From Ruminococcus sp. HUN007 (lineage in GTDB: Bacteria > Bacillota > Clostridia > Oscillospirales > Ruminococcaceae): a stretch of DNA of 64,000 nucleotides. Every line of letters begins with the position of its first letter. Position 1 is the stretch's first letter. Shown one piece after another: positions 48,033 to 55,695 of the stretch. The stretch spans positions 1,364,001 to 1,428,000 of the forward strand of contig NZ_JOOA01000002.1 of the NCBI RefSeq assembly GCF_000712055.1. Direction: 5' to 3'. The notes beneath the pieces are model-generated. The model saw only the letters and a list, made by a program, of their open reading frames with translations, had not been told where the DNA came from and made no database searches. The position numbers and the translations under genes are program-made.

Positions 48033-48745
48033 CTATCATTTCTTACCGGTGTGATCCCGAAAGAATCAAGTGTTCTGTAGAGGAATTCAACACCTTTCTG
48101 TGTCCATCTGGTATGAACATATTCTCTGTAAGATCCGGTTCTGTAATCATATGATCTTCGTATATCAGTGCTTACATAACCTTTGCCCTCATACTGTTCA
48201 GTAAGGAACCAGGTGTTATGTGATCTGTACTGAATACCAAGTCTGAAAAGCAGAAGGTTGAAACCGGCAGCTGTTGTTCCGTATTCATATGCTATATCAG
48301 AAACTTTGATAAGCTTTCTGCTTTTCATTATGAAATCATAATATTCAGCTTTCGGTTCAAGTGAGGAGATCCTTTCTTCAAGCAGAGCGTTGTTTGTTCT
48401 GAGTTTCTCCTCTGTGGAATATGAACCCGTCTTTCTGATTGAAGGGAGAACTTCTGACGTCACCCAGCGCTTGAACTTCTTTGCAGAAGGAAGCTTACTT
48501 GAAAGAACAAGGCTGTAAAAACCCGATTCATTGATGATCGTCATTTCCTGTACTCCTGAAGGTGTTGCCATTTTAGCAACACCTCTGTCTTCCTTATCGA
48601 CCTTTTTGGAAACAGCACTTCGCGGATCAGCGTATCCGAGTTTCTCGGCAACATCTTTGCCAACAAGCCACGGTTCACCGCCAATGGTCACTGTTCTTAC
48701 AGAACCGAATTCTTCGTTTTCAAATATTTTTACTTCATTACTCAT
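47957..48745 (-). CDS. Phage-type antirepressor (Bro-N and KilAC domains), C-terminus altered
   Basis: The 262-residue frame has a Bro-N domain (FGSVRTVTIGGEPWLVGKDVAEKLGY..., residues about 10-110, with SKKVDKEDRG and NESGFYSLVLSSKLPSAKKFKRWVTSEVLP) and a KilAC/ANT-type DNA-binding region (about 125-240). These proteins antagonise phage repressors. The last 25 residues (LHLQKKILIFAK...) are encoded out of frame across the integrase remnant, so the natural end was lost at the recombination point near 48032. The ATG overlaps the stop of the upstream toxin gene. Confidence 0.8.
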   Translation of the reverse strand: MSNEVKIFENEEFGSVRTVTIGGEPWLVGKDVAEKLGYADPRSAVSKKVDKEDRGVAKMATPSGVQEMTIINESGFYSLVLSSKLPSAKKFKRWVTSEVLPSIRKTGSYSTEEKLRTNNALLEERISSLEPKAEYYDFIMKSRKLIKVSDIAYEYGTTAAGFNLLLFRLGIQYRSHNTWFLTEQYEGKGYVSTDIRRSYDYRTGSYREYVHTRWTQKGVEFLYRTLDSFGITPVRNDSYLHLQKKILIFAKIQFRLRSLFSR

Positions 48746-49094
48746 TTGTATTTCCTCCGTTCAGATCGAAACTTATTCCAACAGCTTTGTTCACCTGTTC
48801 CATTACATCATCACCGAGTGTGCAGAGCTTTTTTCTCAGTCTCGACTTATCCATTACCTGTATCTGTTCACAGAGGATAACCGAATCCTTATAAAGTCTG
48901 TCGCTCTCCACCGGAACGTGAACCGGAAGATTCCTTTTCTTCTTTGAAGAAGTGATCGGAGCTACCAGTGTAGTCGGACTGTAGTGATTGCCGACATTGT
49001 TCTGAATGATAAGCACTGGTCTTTTTCCTCGCTGTTCGCATCCTGTTCCCGTGAGTATTGCCAGATAAACCTGACCTCTCATTATGTGTTTCAT
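48738..49094 (-). CDS. MazF/PemK-family mRNA interferase-like protein
   Basis: The 118-residue protein starts MKHIMRGQVYLAILTGTGCEQRGKRPVLIIQNNVGN and has the SPTTLVAPITSSKK and LCEQIQVMDKSRL segments typical of the CcdB/PemK toxin fold. I start at ATG 49092-49094, eight bases after GAAAGGA. There is no antitoxin gene in front; the next gene, an antirepressor, overlaps it by eight bases (ATGAGTAATG). In phages and ICEs such solitary PemK-like proteins occur with unknown partners. Confidence 0.85.
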   Translation of the reverse strand: MKHIMRGQVYLAILTGTGCEQRGKRPVLIIQNNVGNHYSPTTLVAPITSSKKKRNLPVHVPVESDRLYKDSVILCEQIQVMDKSRLRKKLCTLGDDVMEQVNKAVGISFDLNGGNTNE

Positions 49095-49141
49095 TTGCAT
49101 TTTCCTTTCGATAATGTATTCATAGAATGATCTATGTAAAG

Positions 49142-49169
49142 ACAGACCGTTTTGTTCCGGTCTGTCGCT
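49142..49169 (-). terminator. Hairpin upstream of the PemK-like gene
   Basis: GACAGACC/GGTCTGTC stem followed by TTTAC on the minus strand; it separates the sigma-like gene from the toxin-antirepressor pair. Confidence 0.5.
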
Positions 49170-49342
49170 CGTATCATAGTTGTCATATTTGTTCTCAACA
49201 TCCCTGACAGGGGAGACATATAAGCCGGTCATCCGCTAAGATGACCTCATAGGATTCTAACCTCTATCCATTCCTGTGGAATAGCCGTCGCCGGAAGTAT
49301 CATTATACCCATTGCCTGTCGTCGCGTAACAGGAGCTGCCTG

Positions 49343-49780
49343 TTATGGACAGAACATTTCCCGCTCCTTCAGATATTTATCAGGTGCAGTGCCTGGCTTC
49401 TCTTTGGTCACTAAATAGTTTTGTGCCGCCTGCGGCAGCTTCTCGATCATGAGCTTGCGAAGTATCTTTTCTTCAACCGGTTCAGAAGTATCTTCCACAA
49501 TACTTGTTCCGTCAAACTCATCTGTATCCAGTGCGTTTAATGAAACAAGTCCTGCACGCTGAGCTTCCTCATTTACATATCTTTCACGGCGGTATTCCTT
49601 GTAGAAGCTTCTGTATCCGGCTTCATCCGTTTCCATAAGTGCGTATCCGAGATTGATGAAATAAGCACGTTCCCCTTCCGGAAAGCTAGCTATGTAGTTT
49701 CTTAATTCTTCCTCAGATACTTCTCTGTATCCTTCGCCTGTGTTTTCACGGTTGTTCATTACAAAATAGATTTTAGACAT
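49343..49780 (-). pseudogene. N-terminal part of an ICE-type sigma-70-like factor
   Basis: The 145-residue frame opens MSKIYFVMNNRENTGEGYREVSEEELRNYI and contains YRRERYVNEEAQRAGLVSLNALDTDEF and EEKILRKLMIEKLPQAA. This matches the N-terminal layout of small sigma-factor-like regulators on conjugative elements, which then continue with a region-4 helix-turn-helix. Here that second half is replaced by NYLVTKEKPGTAPDKYLKEREMFCP. I call it a truncated copy with moderate confidence; it could instead be a distinct short family. Confidence 0.5.
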
Positions 49781-49905
49781 TATAGTATCCTCCTGAAATT
49801 TCTGAATTGACTCTGTGTGTTCAAATCAGAAATTCAGGGATACCTTGCGACTGCTTCGCTGTACTTACTCTGCATCTTTCTGCTCCTTTTCAGGGCAACA
49901 AAAAA

Positions 49906-50005
49906 AGACCTGCAGATAAAAATCTGCAAGTCTCGATTGCTGCGGCATATTCGCCGGCAGAAAAAAAGTATAAAAAAAGCCCTGCCGCTTTAAAAGCAGC
50001 AAGGC
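49906..50005 (-). terminator. Two successive terminators
   Basis: On the minus strand, a stem at 49979-50005 (GCCTTGCTGCTTT/AAAGCGGCAGGGC) followed by T7, then a stem at 49907-49932 (GACTTGCAGAT/ATCTGCAGGTC) followed by T7. They close transcription coming from the WYL side, now separated from it by the IS5 copy. Confidence 0.75.
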
Positions 50006-50015
50006 CGATTTCTAA

Positions 50016-51239
50016 GGAAACGCTGATTTAATCGACGTTAGTATTGACAAATTGTCGTATATATGATATAATGTAGTTAATAAAATATATTATGCGAGGT
50101 ATTTTGATATGAACGGACAGTTAAGTTTCAGCGATATGGAATATTCCCTTAGAAAGCGTCAGGGAAAAAAAGAAGCGTTTCTTAATAGAATGGAAGAGAT
50201 AATTCCATGGGATTCATGGATTCAGATAATCGCTCCTTACTATCCGTCAGGTAATCATGGCAGACCTGTAAAAGGTATCGAGACCATGCTTAGAATGTAT
50301 CTTCTTCAGGATTGGTTCAATCTATCAGATGAAGGTGTCGAAGATGCTATTTATGATAGCTATGCAATGAGAAAATTCATGAAAATAAATTTTATGCATG
50401 AACAAGTTCCGGATGCAACAACATTACTGAAGTTTCGACATCTTCTTGAAGAACATAATATCGGCGACGCTATTTTCAAGGACGTTAATGATCGACTTGA
50501 AAAGGCAGGACTTATCATGCATGGTGGTACAATTGTTGACGCAACAATAATTGCAGCACCAAGTTCAACAAAGAATGCCAAGGGAGAACGTGATCCTGAA
50601 ATGCATCAGACTAAGAAAGGCAATCAGTGGTATCATGGAATGAAGGTACATGCTGGAGTAGATGCTGGAACAGGATATGTGCATACAATAACCGGAACAG
50701 CGGCAAATGTGCATGATTCCACTGAAGCATCTAAGCTTATTCGCAATGATGATGAAATAATGTACGGCGATTCTGGTTATCTTGGTGTTCCGGCACAGAA
50801 TGCCATAAAACAGGATGAGCATCATAAAAACATGAAGTTTGAAATCAATAAAAGACCGTCAAGTTTAAAAACCTCAGATGACTATAACGGTATTAACTGG
50901 GATAAAAAGATGGAGCATGATAAGTCATCAGTAAGATGCAAAGTGGAACATGCTTTCCTCATTGTAAAGAATACATTTGGATACTCAAAAGTAGCATACA
51001 AAGGAATAAAAAAGAACATGAATAGATTCAATTTTCTATTCGCATCAGCAAATTTGCTGATGTGTTCTCGTGCAGGAAGAACTGCAGAATTTTGCAAGGG
51101 GTAAGTGTACCCTAATGCGGATTAATTCCGCAAAAAATAATAAAAAAATGAGGTAAATGCTCGAATAGCGATTCGCATTTCAATATTATTCCAATATTAC
51201 AAGGATATTTTATTATATCACGACTTATTCAGCGTTTCC
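50016..51239 (+). mobile_element. IS5-family insertion sequence, 1224 bp
   Basis: Ends read GGAAACGCTGATTTAATCG (left) and, inverted, GGAAACGCTGAATAAGTCG (right), 16 of 19 identical. CTAA is duplicated at 50012-50015 and 51240-51243, the YTAR target of the IS5 group. One intact transposase frame; likely active. Confidence 0.93.
50109..51104 (+). CDS. IS5-family transposase
   Basis: The 331-residue transposase has the IS5 N-terminal domain (LSFSDMEYSLRKRQGKKEAFL, then GRPVKGIETMLRMYLLQDW) and the DDE core: D in GTIVDATIIAAPS, D in YGDSGYLG, and E in RCKVEHAFLIVK followed by the GYSKVAYKGIKKN. Full length; a GCGAGGT lies before the ATG. Confidence 0.96.
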   Translation: MNGQLSFSDMEYSLRKRQGKKEAFLNRMEEIIPWDSWIQIIAPYYPSGNHGRPVKGIETMLRMYLLQDWFNLSDEGVEDAIYDSYAMRKFMKINFMHEQVPDATTLLKFRHLLEEHNIGDAIFKDVNDRLEKAGLIMHGGTIVDATIIAAPSSTKNAKGERDPEMHQTKKGNQWYHGMKVHAGVDAGTGYVHTITGTAANVHDSTEASKLIRNDDEIMYGDSGYLGVPAQNAIKQDEHHKNMKFEINKRPSSLKTSDDYNGINWDKKMEHDKSSVRCKVEHAFLIVKNTFGYSKVAYKGIKKNMNRFNFLFASANLLMCSRAGRTAEFCKG

Positions 51240-51317
51240 CTAATATTAAATTGTATCAGTGCATGAGGCTGTATTTCTGCCAGCATACACATTATAACAC
51301 GCGGAAACTCCCGCGTC

Positions 51318-51372
51318 AGTCCCAGAAGAGTCTCAATTAAGTCTCATTATAGTCCCACTTTAGTCTCATATG
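51318..51372 (-). repeat. Five 11-base phased repeats AGTCYCA-N4
   Basis: Units at 51318, 51329, 51340, 51351 and 51362, each beginning AGTCTCA or AGTCCCA (TGAGACT/TGGGACT on the minus strand) followed by four variable bases. The exact 11-base period puts the heptamers on one face of the helix. They lie after the WYL gene stop and 75 bases from the IS5 right end. Confidence 0.75.
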
Positions 51373-51397
51373 ATTTCCCAAACACTGTTTGGGAAAT
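51373..51397 (-). terminator. Short perfect hairpin after the WYL gene
   Basis: ATTTCCCAAAC/GTTTGGGAAAT stem with a 3-base loop 11 bases after the stop; no T-run, so termination is uncertain. Confidence 0.45.
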
Positions 51398-51407
51398 TCA
51401 AAGTTTC

Positions 51408-52391
51408 TCACTTCATCGTCTCCAGCACTTCATTCAGATGAACCATGTACTTTGTTTTCAGCTCCTCCGGTTCAATGATCTTTGCTTTACTGCCAAACTG
51501 GAACAGCCATGCGAAGAACGGTGCTTCTGCTTTTACTTTCACGTGAACAGTAAAGTGCTCGTTACCGTCAGGAATAAGAGATACATCTTTTCCGAAGCGG
51601 TCAATGACGGTATTGATAAGCTTGTTATCAAAACGGAGCTTAACATCTCTTGATTCTCCGCTGAACATTGAGAATGATGAGTTCATATACTCAGCTATGC
51701 TGAAATCCGAAGGCTTGGGTACGATATCTTCTTCAAGAATCTTTACACTTTCCATTCTGTCCACACGGAAATTTGATATTGAAGTATACTTCTCATAGTG
51801 TGCAATAAGGTAATAGCGTTCATCTGTCCAGCTGAGAGCATACGGTGAACAGACGCGAAGACCGTCACGGTATTTTTTCTTCTTCTGAATATCGTAGTCG
51901 AAATATTTGAAGGAGATTTTCTTTCCTTCAGATATTGCACGATGAATAGTATCAACATTTATATAGATACGTTCATTCATTGCTTTGACTCTGTTGGATA
52001 CGAACACCTGACGATGAATCTGCTTTGCTTCATGTACACTTGCAAGGCCTTCGATCTTCTTAAGCAACTCATTCGATTTCCGCTCGGTAAGGAAACGTGA
52101 TGATGTAACTGCATCAGCAAGAAGTTTCAGTTCCGGAAGTTCAAACTCACGGCTTGCTACATAGTAACCGGAAGTGTTTCCTTTGAGCTGCTTTATATCC
52201 AGTCCGAAAGTACATAACGCTTCAATATCCTGATAAAGAGCTTTTCTTTCAGCAGATATTCCGCAGAGTTTAAGCTGATTTATTATCTCGCTCATAGTAA
52301 TCGGATGCAGTTCGTCAGTCTGTTCGAGCATTATCTTATATAGGTAGAGAATCTTTAATCTCTGTATTGAATTCTTTTCATTGTTAGCCAT
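51408..52391 (-). CDS. WYL-domain transcriptional regulator
   Basis: The 327-residue protein has an N-terminal winged helix-turn-helix (about 10-70: RLKILYLYKIMLEQTDELHPITMSEIINQL) and a central WYL domain (about 135-215, with the pattern CSPYALSWTDERYYLIAHYEKY and the R-x-D-R-M motif FRVDRMES), followed by the WCX C-terminal extension. WYL domains sense ligands such as nucleic acids and often control defence loci and mobile elements. ATG 52389-52391 follows AAAAGGAGC. It starts 30 bases after the preceding gene, so the two form an operon. Confidence 0.88.
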   Translation of the reverse strand: MANNEKNSIQRLKILYLYKIMLEQTDELHPITMSEIINQLKLCGISAERKALYQDIEALCTFGLDIKQLKGNTSGYYVASREFELPELKLLADAVTSSRFLTERKSNELLKKIEGLASVHEAKQIHRQVFVSNRVKAMNERIYINVDTIHRAISEGKKISFKYFDYDIQKKKKYRDGLRVCSPYALSWTDERYYLIAHYEKYTSISNFRVDRMESVKILEEDIVPKPSDFSIAEYMNSSFSMFSGESRDVKLRFDNKLINTVIDRFGKDVSLIPDGNEHFTVHVKVKAEAPFFAWLFQFGSKAKIIEPEELKTKYMVHLNEVLETMK

Positions 52392-52421
52392 AATAATGCT
52401 CCTTTTCAAATTCAGCAATAA

Positions 52422-53147
52422 TTAAAAACATCCTTCATTAATGATAACTTTTTTGATATCAGAAATGGAATTCAGAGCAAGAAGTATACCGTGAATGATT
52501 TTGTTTTCATTCTGTGGTTCAGTATTACCGAGATCAAGATAAACTGAAACTCTGTTTTTATCAGCCGTAACATTTAAATAGCCGATATAATCATCGCCTT
52601 CAAGTTGAAAATCATATGCGTTTATTGCATTTCTGACGGCTTTGGCTTTTTCTTCGTCAGCTGCATCATCGTTAAAGTAAACACTGTAATTAAAGCATTC
52701 GCCTTCAAATCCTTCGGCATGAACTGAATAGTTAAGAGAAAGTTCTTTTAAGCCCAAAGCCTGATCCCAATCTGATTCTCCATATTCATCATCTTCTTCG
52801 TTCTCATTTTTTGTGTCTTTGGAAACAGGGCTGCCATCATTGATGATTACTTTCTGAATTTCTGTGACATTATTATTTAATGCTGCGATGAGGCATTCAA
52901 TAACTTCTTCATGATACTTCTTCGAAAGCTCCTCAAGACCAACACCAATTTCAATCTCATCCACACTTAGTATTAAATTTGTAAATGCTTCCTCAAATTG
53001 CTTATGAAGTTCCAGGATAGCTTTTTTTGCTTCTTCATACTGTTTTTCCTCAAACAACGTCTCAGGAAATATATAAAAAACTACTCCTTTTTTGGCTTTG
53101 CCTCTGTAATCAACGGGAAAATAAGTTTTGATTTTATCCAGTTCCAT
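52422..53147 (-). CDS. Acidic protein of unknown function with two related halves
   Basis: I do not recognise this 241-residue, strongly acidic protein. It shows an internal duplication: LIAALNNNVTEIQKVIINDGS (about 86-106) resembles ILLALNSISDIKKVIINEGC at the C-terminus (about 221-240), each at the end of a half with beta-strand-rich sequence; a charged linker (about 107-132) joins them. AGGAGG lies ahead of the ATG. It sits between immA and the WYL regulator on the same strand. Similarity of layout to small immunity or defence accessory proteins is only a guess. Confidence 0.75.
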   Translation of the reverse strand: MELDKIKTYFPVDYRGKAKKGVVFYIFPETLFEEKQYEEAKKAILELHKQFEEAFTNLILSVDEIEIGVGLEELSKKYHEEVIECLIAALNNNVTEIQKVIINDGSPVSKDTKNENEEDDEYGESDWDQALGLKELSLNYSVHAEGFEGECFNYSVYFNDDAADEEKAKAVRNAINAYDFQLEGDDYIGYLNVTADKNRVSVYLDLGNTEPQNENKIIHGILLALNSISDIKKVIINEGCF

Positions 53148-53205
53148 AATAGTCCTCCTGATAATGATTTAATTAGTTAATTGTGATTATATGCTATACT
53201 GTCTG

Positions 53206-53709
53206 TTATGCCAGAAAATCTGATTTCGGAATAAACGGAATGTTCAGTGAACATCCTCTTACGTTCATATCATTAAGCTTGATAAGCAGCATTTCATGCG
53301 GTACGCACATTGCCATTGCTGCCTGTTCTGTTGTGTATCCGTACCCCACGTTTTCCATTACATCCTCATCGCGGATGATGAAGTTTGCCGCAAAGATGTT
53401 GGCTTCTATTTCAAGTTTCGAGCTCATATCATAAAGTCCGTTTTCCTTGAAAGCAGAAACAGCATGATGCCTGTGCAGGAAGTGATGGCCGAGCTCATGA
53501 AAGAGAACTATCTTCTCCATGTGTTCGTCAAGAGATTTGTTCAGAAATATATACGGGCATCGCTGGATGACAGTGTACATGCCCTTAAGATCGGTAAAGT
53601 CTTTGTATTTTATAACAATATTACACGCTTCTGCAATTTCAAACGGATCGTCCGTTCGGAATTTCTTTTTCAGCTTCTGCACGAAACTGTTGATTTCATA
53701 TGCGTACAT
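53206..53709 (-). CDS. ImmA/IrrE-family metallopeptidase
   Basis: The 167-residue protein has the zinc peptidase motif HELGHHFLHRH near residue 70 and the downstream glutamate in EIEANIFAANFI. ImmA proteins cleave ImmR-type repressors and so switch on ICE or prophage genes after DNA damage or quorum signals. It lies 80 bases downstream of the XRE gene in the same orientation, the usual ImmR-ImmA arrangement. Confidence 0.9.
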   Translation of the reverse strand: MYAYEINSFVQKLKKKFRTDDPFEIAEACNIVIKYKDFTDLKGMYTVIQRCPYIFLNKSLDEHMEKIVLFHELGHHFLHRHHAVSAFKENGLYDMSSKLEIEANIFAANFIIRDEDVMENVGYGYTTEQAAMAMCVPHEMLLIKLNDMNVRGCSLNIPFIPKSDFLA

Positions 53710-53789
53710 AATTCACCAGCCTTTCCGGGTGACCCTATTATTATGTATATTATACTGCAAACCGGTGTGTCAAAATCAGTACAACGGGA

Positions 53790-54221
53790 TTATTCACCGG
53801 AATTTTCTTCACTGTTCTGATCCTTGCGGTATTTCTTCGGAGTATATTTTTTGTTCGTGATCTTAGCTTCCCAGTATGCTTCCTGAAGAGCTTCCATAAC
53901 GTTCGCCTTGTCCTCTTCTGAAATATCTCCGCCGGCAAAAAGTGCAGAAGCATTTTCGATAAGTTTCTTTGCGGCAGCTTTTCCTTTTGATCCGTATTTC
54001 TCATTTGCTTCGATTACGAAATATTCATCATCAGATGCAAGAGCTTTTTCATCAACTCCAAGGATATCTGCGATTTTAGCGAGTATATCTTTCTTCGGAG
54101 TGCGTGTTCCGCCTTCATAATTCTGAATGGCACGTGCAGATACGCCGGCCTTTTCTGCAAGATCTGCCTGTGTAAGTCCGCGCATTCTTCTGATTTTTGC
54201 GATTCGGTCTTTAAGTTCCAT
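53790..54221 (-). CDS. ImmR-like XRE-family repressor
   Basis: The 143-residue protein opens with a helix-turn-helix domain (IAKIRRMRGLTQADLAEKAGVSARAIQNYEGGTRTPKKDILAKIADILGVDE, about 9-60), followed by an alanine- and glutamate-rich C-terminus suited to cleavage or oligomerisation. GGAGGAC precedes the ATG. With immA it forms a regulatory pair. Its likely operators, GTTCGTG-type sites, lie in the promoter region just upstream. Confidence 0.88.
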   Translation of the reverse strand: MELKDRIAKIRRMRGLTQADLAEKAGVSARAIQNYEGGTRTPKKDILAKIADILGVDEKALASDDEYFVIEANEKYGSKGKAAAKKLIENASALFAGGDISEEDKANVMEALQEAYWEAKITNKKYTPKKYRKDQNSEENSGE

Positions 54222-54234
54222 AAGTCCTCCTGAC

Positions 54235-54252
54235 TGTTCGTGTTCACGAACA
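54235..54252. promoter_or_regulatory. Palindromic operator TGTTCGTG-TT-CACGAACA
   Basis: A perfect 18-base palindrome 14 bases upstream of the immR-like start codon. Half-sites related to GTTCGT recur at 54279-54284 (in the rightward promoter spacer) and at 54310-54320 (between the two promoters). Confidence 0.7.
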
Positions 54253-54269
54253 TTTTTAAGAAAAAAGTC

Positions 54270-54298
54270 TTGACAACCGTTCGTCTGCCGGTTATAAT
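54270..54298 (+). promoter_or_regulatory. Rightward promoter (full consensus)
   Basis: TTGACA (54270-54275), 17 bases, TATAAT (54293-54298). It drives the ArpU-like gene at 54394. A GTTCGT half-site lies in the spacer. Confidence 0.85.
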
Positions 54299-54323
54299 AT
54301 GCTTGTACCGTTCGTTCGTGTTT

Positions 54324-54352
54324 ATTATATCACATCACGCACAACATATCAA
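54324..54352 (-). promoter_or_regulatory. Leftward promoter for the immR-immA pair
   Basis: TTGATA (54352-54347), 17 bases, TATAAT (54329-54324). It faces the rightward promoter, so RNA starts near 54317 (left) and 54305 (right) overlap head-on. Confidence 0.8.
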
Positions 54353-54393
54353 GTATTTACTGAGAATTTTTTTCTGCAGGAGGGGATATTATT

Positions 54394-54864
54394 TTGAGCA
54401 GCACCAAATCAGCGTTCGGGAAAAACAAACTGAAAAACGTAAAAGCTTTGCTGAAACTTTACCGGAAGGTTCTTTATTCAGTGAACAATAATCTTTACTA
54501 TCTGGATGAAGAAGTGTACGTAAACAGCCGCCGGCATCTTTCTGATCTTGTGGATTCTCTGGTCGAGTTCGAGACCAGGGAAGAGAAACGCCGTTTCGAT
54601 GACAGAGTGAACAGCTGTCATAAAAGCCTGTCGCTTCTTGAACTTCTCGACAAGACTATCGTCATGGTCAGGGACTATCCGGACAAGGGACGAATCTACT
54701 ACGATATTCTCTTTCGCTATTACTTCGATAATTTCAGCTACACTCATGAGGAACTTATATCTGTTCTTGAAATGTCACGTTCAAACTATTACAGATATTT
54801 TGATCAGGCGGTTGAATGCTTCTACACGGTTCTTATTCCTGTTCTGAAATCGGAAAAACTATGA
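54394..54864 (+). CDS. ArpU/sigma-like phage-type transcriptional regulator
   Basis: The 156-residue protein starts at TTG (54394-54396) after AGGAGGGG. It is mostly helical; the C-terminal third (FSYTHEELISVLEMSRSNYYRYFDQAVECFYTVL) looks like a sigma region-4 helix-turn-helix, as in ArpU/RinA late-gene activators of phages and ICEs. Assignment to that class is from layout and not from a diagnostic motif. It is the first gene of the rightward transcript controlled by the ImmR-type switch. Confidence 0.65.
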   Translation: MSSTKSAFGKNKLKNVKALLKLYRKVLYSVNNNLYYLDEEVYVNSRRHLSDLVDSLVEFETREEKRRFDDRVNSCHKSLSLLELLDKTIVMVRDYPDKGRIYYDILFRYYFDNFSYTHEELISVLEMSRSNYYRYFDQAVECFYTVLIPVLKSEKL

Positions 54865-54906
54865 TACTGACGATGATCTTGTTCCGGTTGATTACGTCTG
54901 ATATGT

Positions 54907-55152
54907 TTGTTTTTAAAGATAGATTTTCCGGGAAAACTGAAAAAGTCTGATTACGCACTGCGGTGCGGGGAGCTGAGAGCAAGCAGAAAATATATGCCCG
55001 ACAGCATAGCCTGCCCGCCGTATGACGGAGCAAAGAATATGCTTCCTGTAACGATAATCGATGACAGAGAACTGCTTCAGAAAATGGTATCGGAAATGTT
55101 CGACGAGCTGCCTGAACGGAAGCCGAAAATCAAGAAATCTGCAAAAAACTAA
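54907..55152 (+). CDS. Small hypothetical protein
   Basis: An 81-codon frame beginning TTG, with the recognisable core MPDSIACPPYDGAKNMLPVTIIDDRELLQKMVSEMFDELPERKPK in its C-terminal half. No good ribosome site precedes the TTG; an internal ATG at 54994 is an alternative start. Codon use is like its neighbours and it lies between the ArpU-like gene and the next small gene. No function recognised. Confidence 0.45.
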   Translation: MFLKIDFPGKLKKSDYALRCGELRASRKYMPDSIACPPYDGAKNMLPVTIIDDRELLQKMVSEMFDELPERKPKIKKSAKN

Positions 55153-55163
55153 AGGAGCCTATA

Positions 55164-55383
55164 ATGAAAATAGAATATAAAAGACTGACTGACAGTGAAC
55201 CGCTTTGTCGGTCAGACAGAGGTACTGATCAGCGGAGACACGCTCCAGCTAAAAGATTACAGCAAGACCGATTGGCCGTGGTCGATGTTTGATCCGGAAG
55301 CCAAGCAGAAACGCCACGATACTGTGTTCCCGGAGGCATGCCAGAAAGCATTTGAAATGGGCAAGACTTTAGTGAGCAGATGA
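55164..55383 (+). pseudogene. Small accessory gene with a frameshift
   Basis: ATG 55164 with AAAGGAGCC upstream reads MKIEYKRLTDSE, then drifts into unlikely sequence and stops at 55301. The +1 frame, entered near 55195, gives RFVGQTEVLISGDTLQLKDYSKTDWPWSMFDPEAKQKRHDTVFPEACQKAFEMGKTLV, which looks like genuine protein. A one-base change near 55195-55200 would join them into a 72-residue product. Function unknown. Confidence 0.5.
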
Positions 55384-55695
55384 AACAGCTCATCAGCCGT
55401 ATTACGCTCAGATAAAAGCGTATTATGCCCGATGCATATTAATTTCATTTAATGTTAGTTCTATTGACTTTCTCACTGTATTATGATAAAATAATAAACA
55501 ATGATTGTGGGATTTGTGGACTAAATTTTCATGATCACTCTATTTAAAGGGGTTGACAGGGGTGTATGTTGGTGTTACGATTCAAGCTGGCAGCATAACT
55601 GTGCCCTTTTCACAATTTTATACTGAATTAAAAGCGTACTCTACGGGATAATTATATCCTGTGGAGTGCGCTTTTGTTCGCAAAGGAGGATTTTA
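55384..55695 (+). other. Leader and promoter region of the LRR-RTX gene
   Basis: Two promoter candidates: TTGACT (55464-55469)-17-TAAAAT (55487-55492) and TTGACA (55553-55558)-17-TACGAT (55576-55581). Both lie upstream of a strong hairpin at 55630-55675. No gene seen. Confidence 0.5.
55630..55675 (+). terminator. Terminator-like hairpin in the LRR-RTX leader
   Basis: AAAAGCGTACTC...GGGATA pairs with TATCC...GAGTGCGCTTTT, a stem of about 20 pairs with few mismatches, ending in TTTT 20 bases before the ATG. It could end the upstream transcript or attenuate this gene. Confidence 0.65.
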
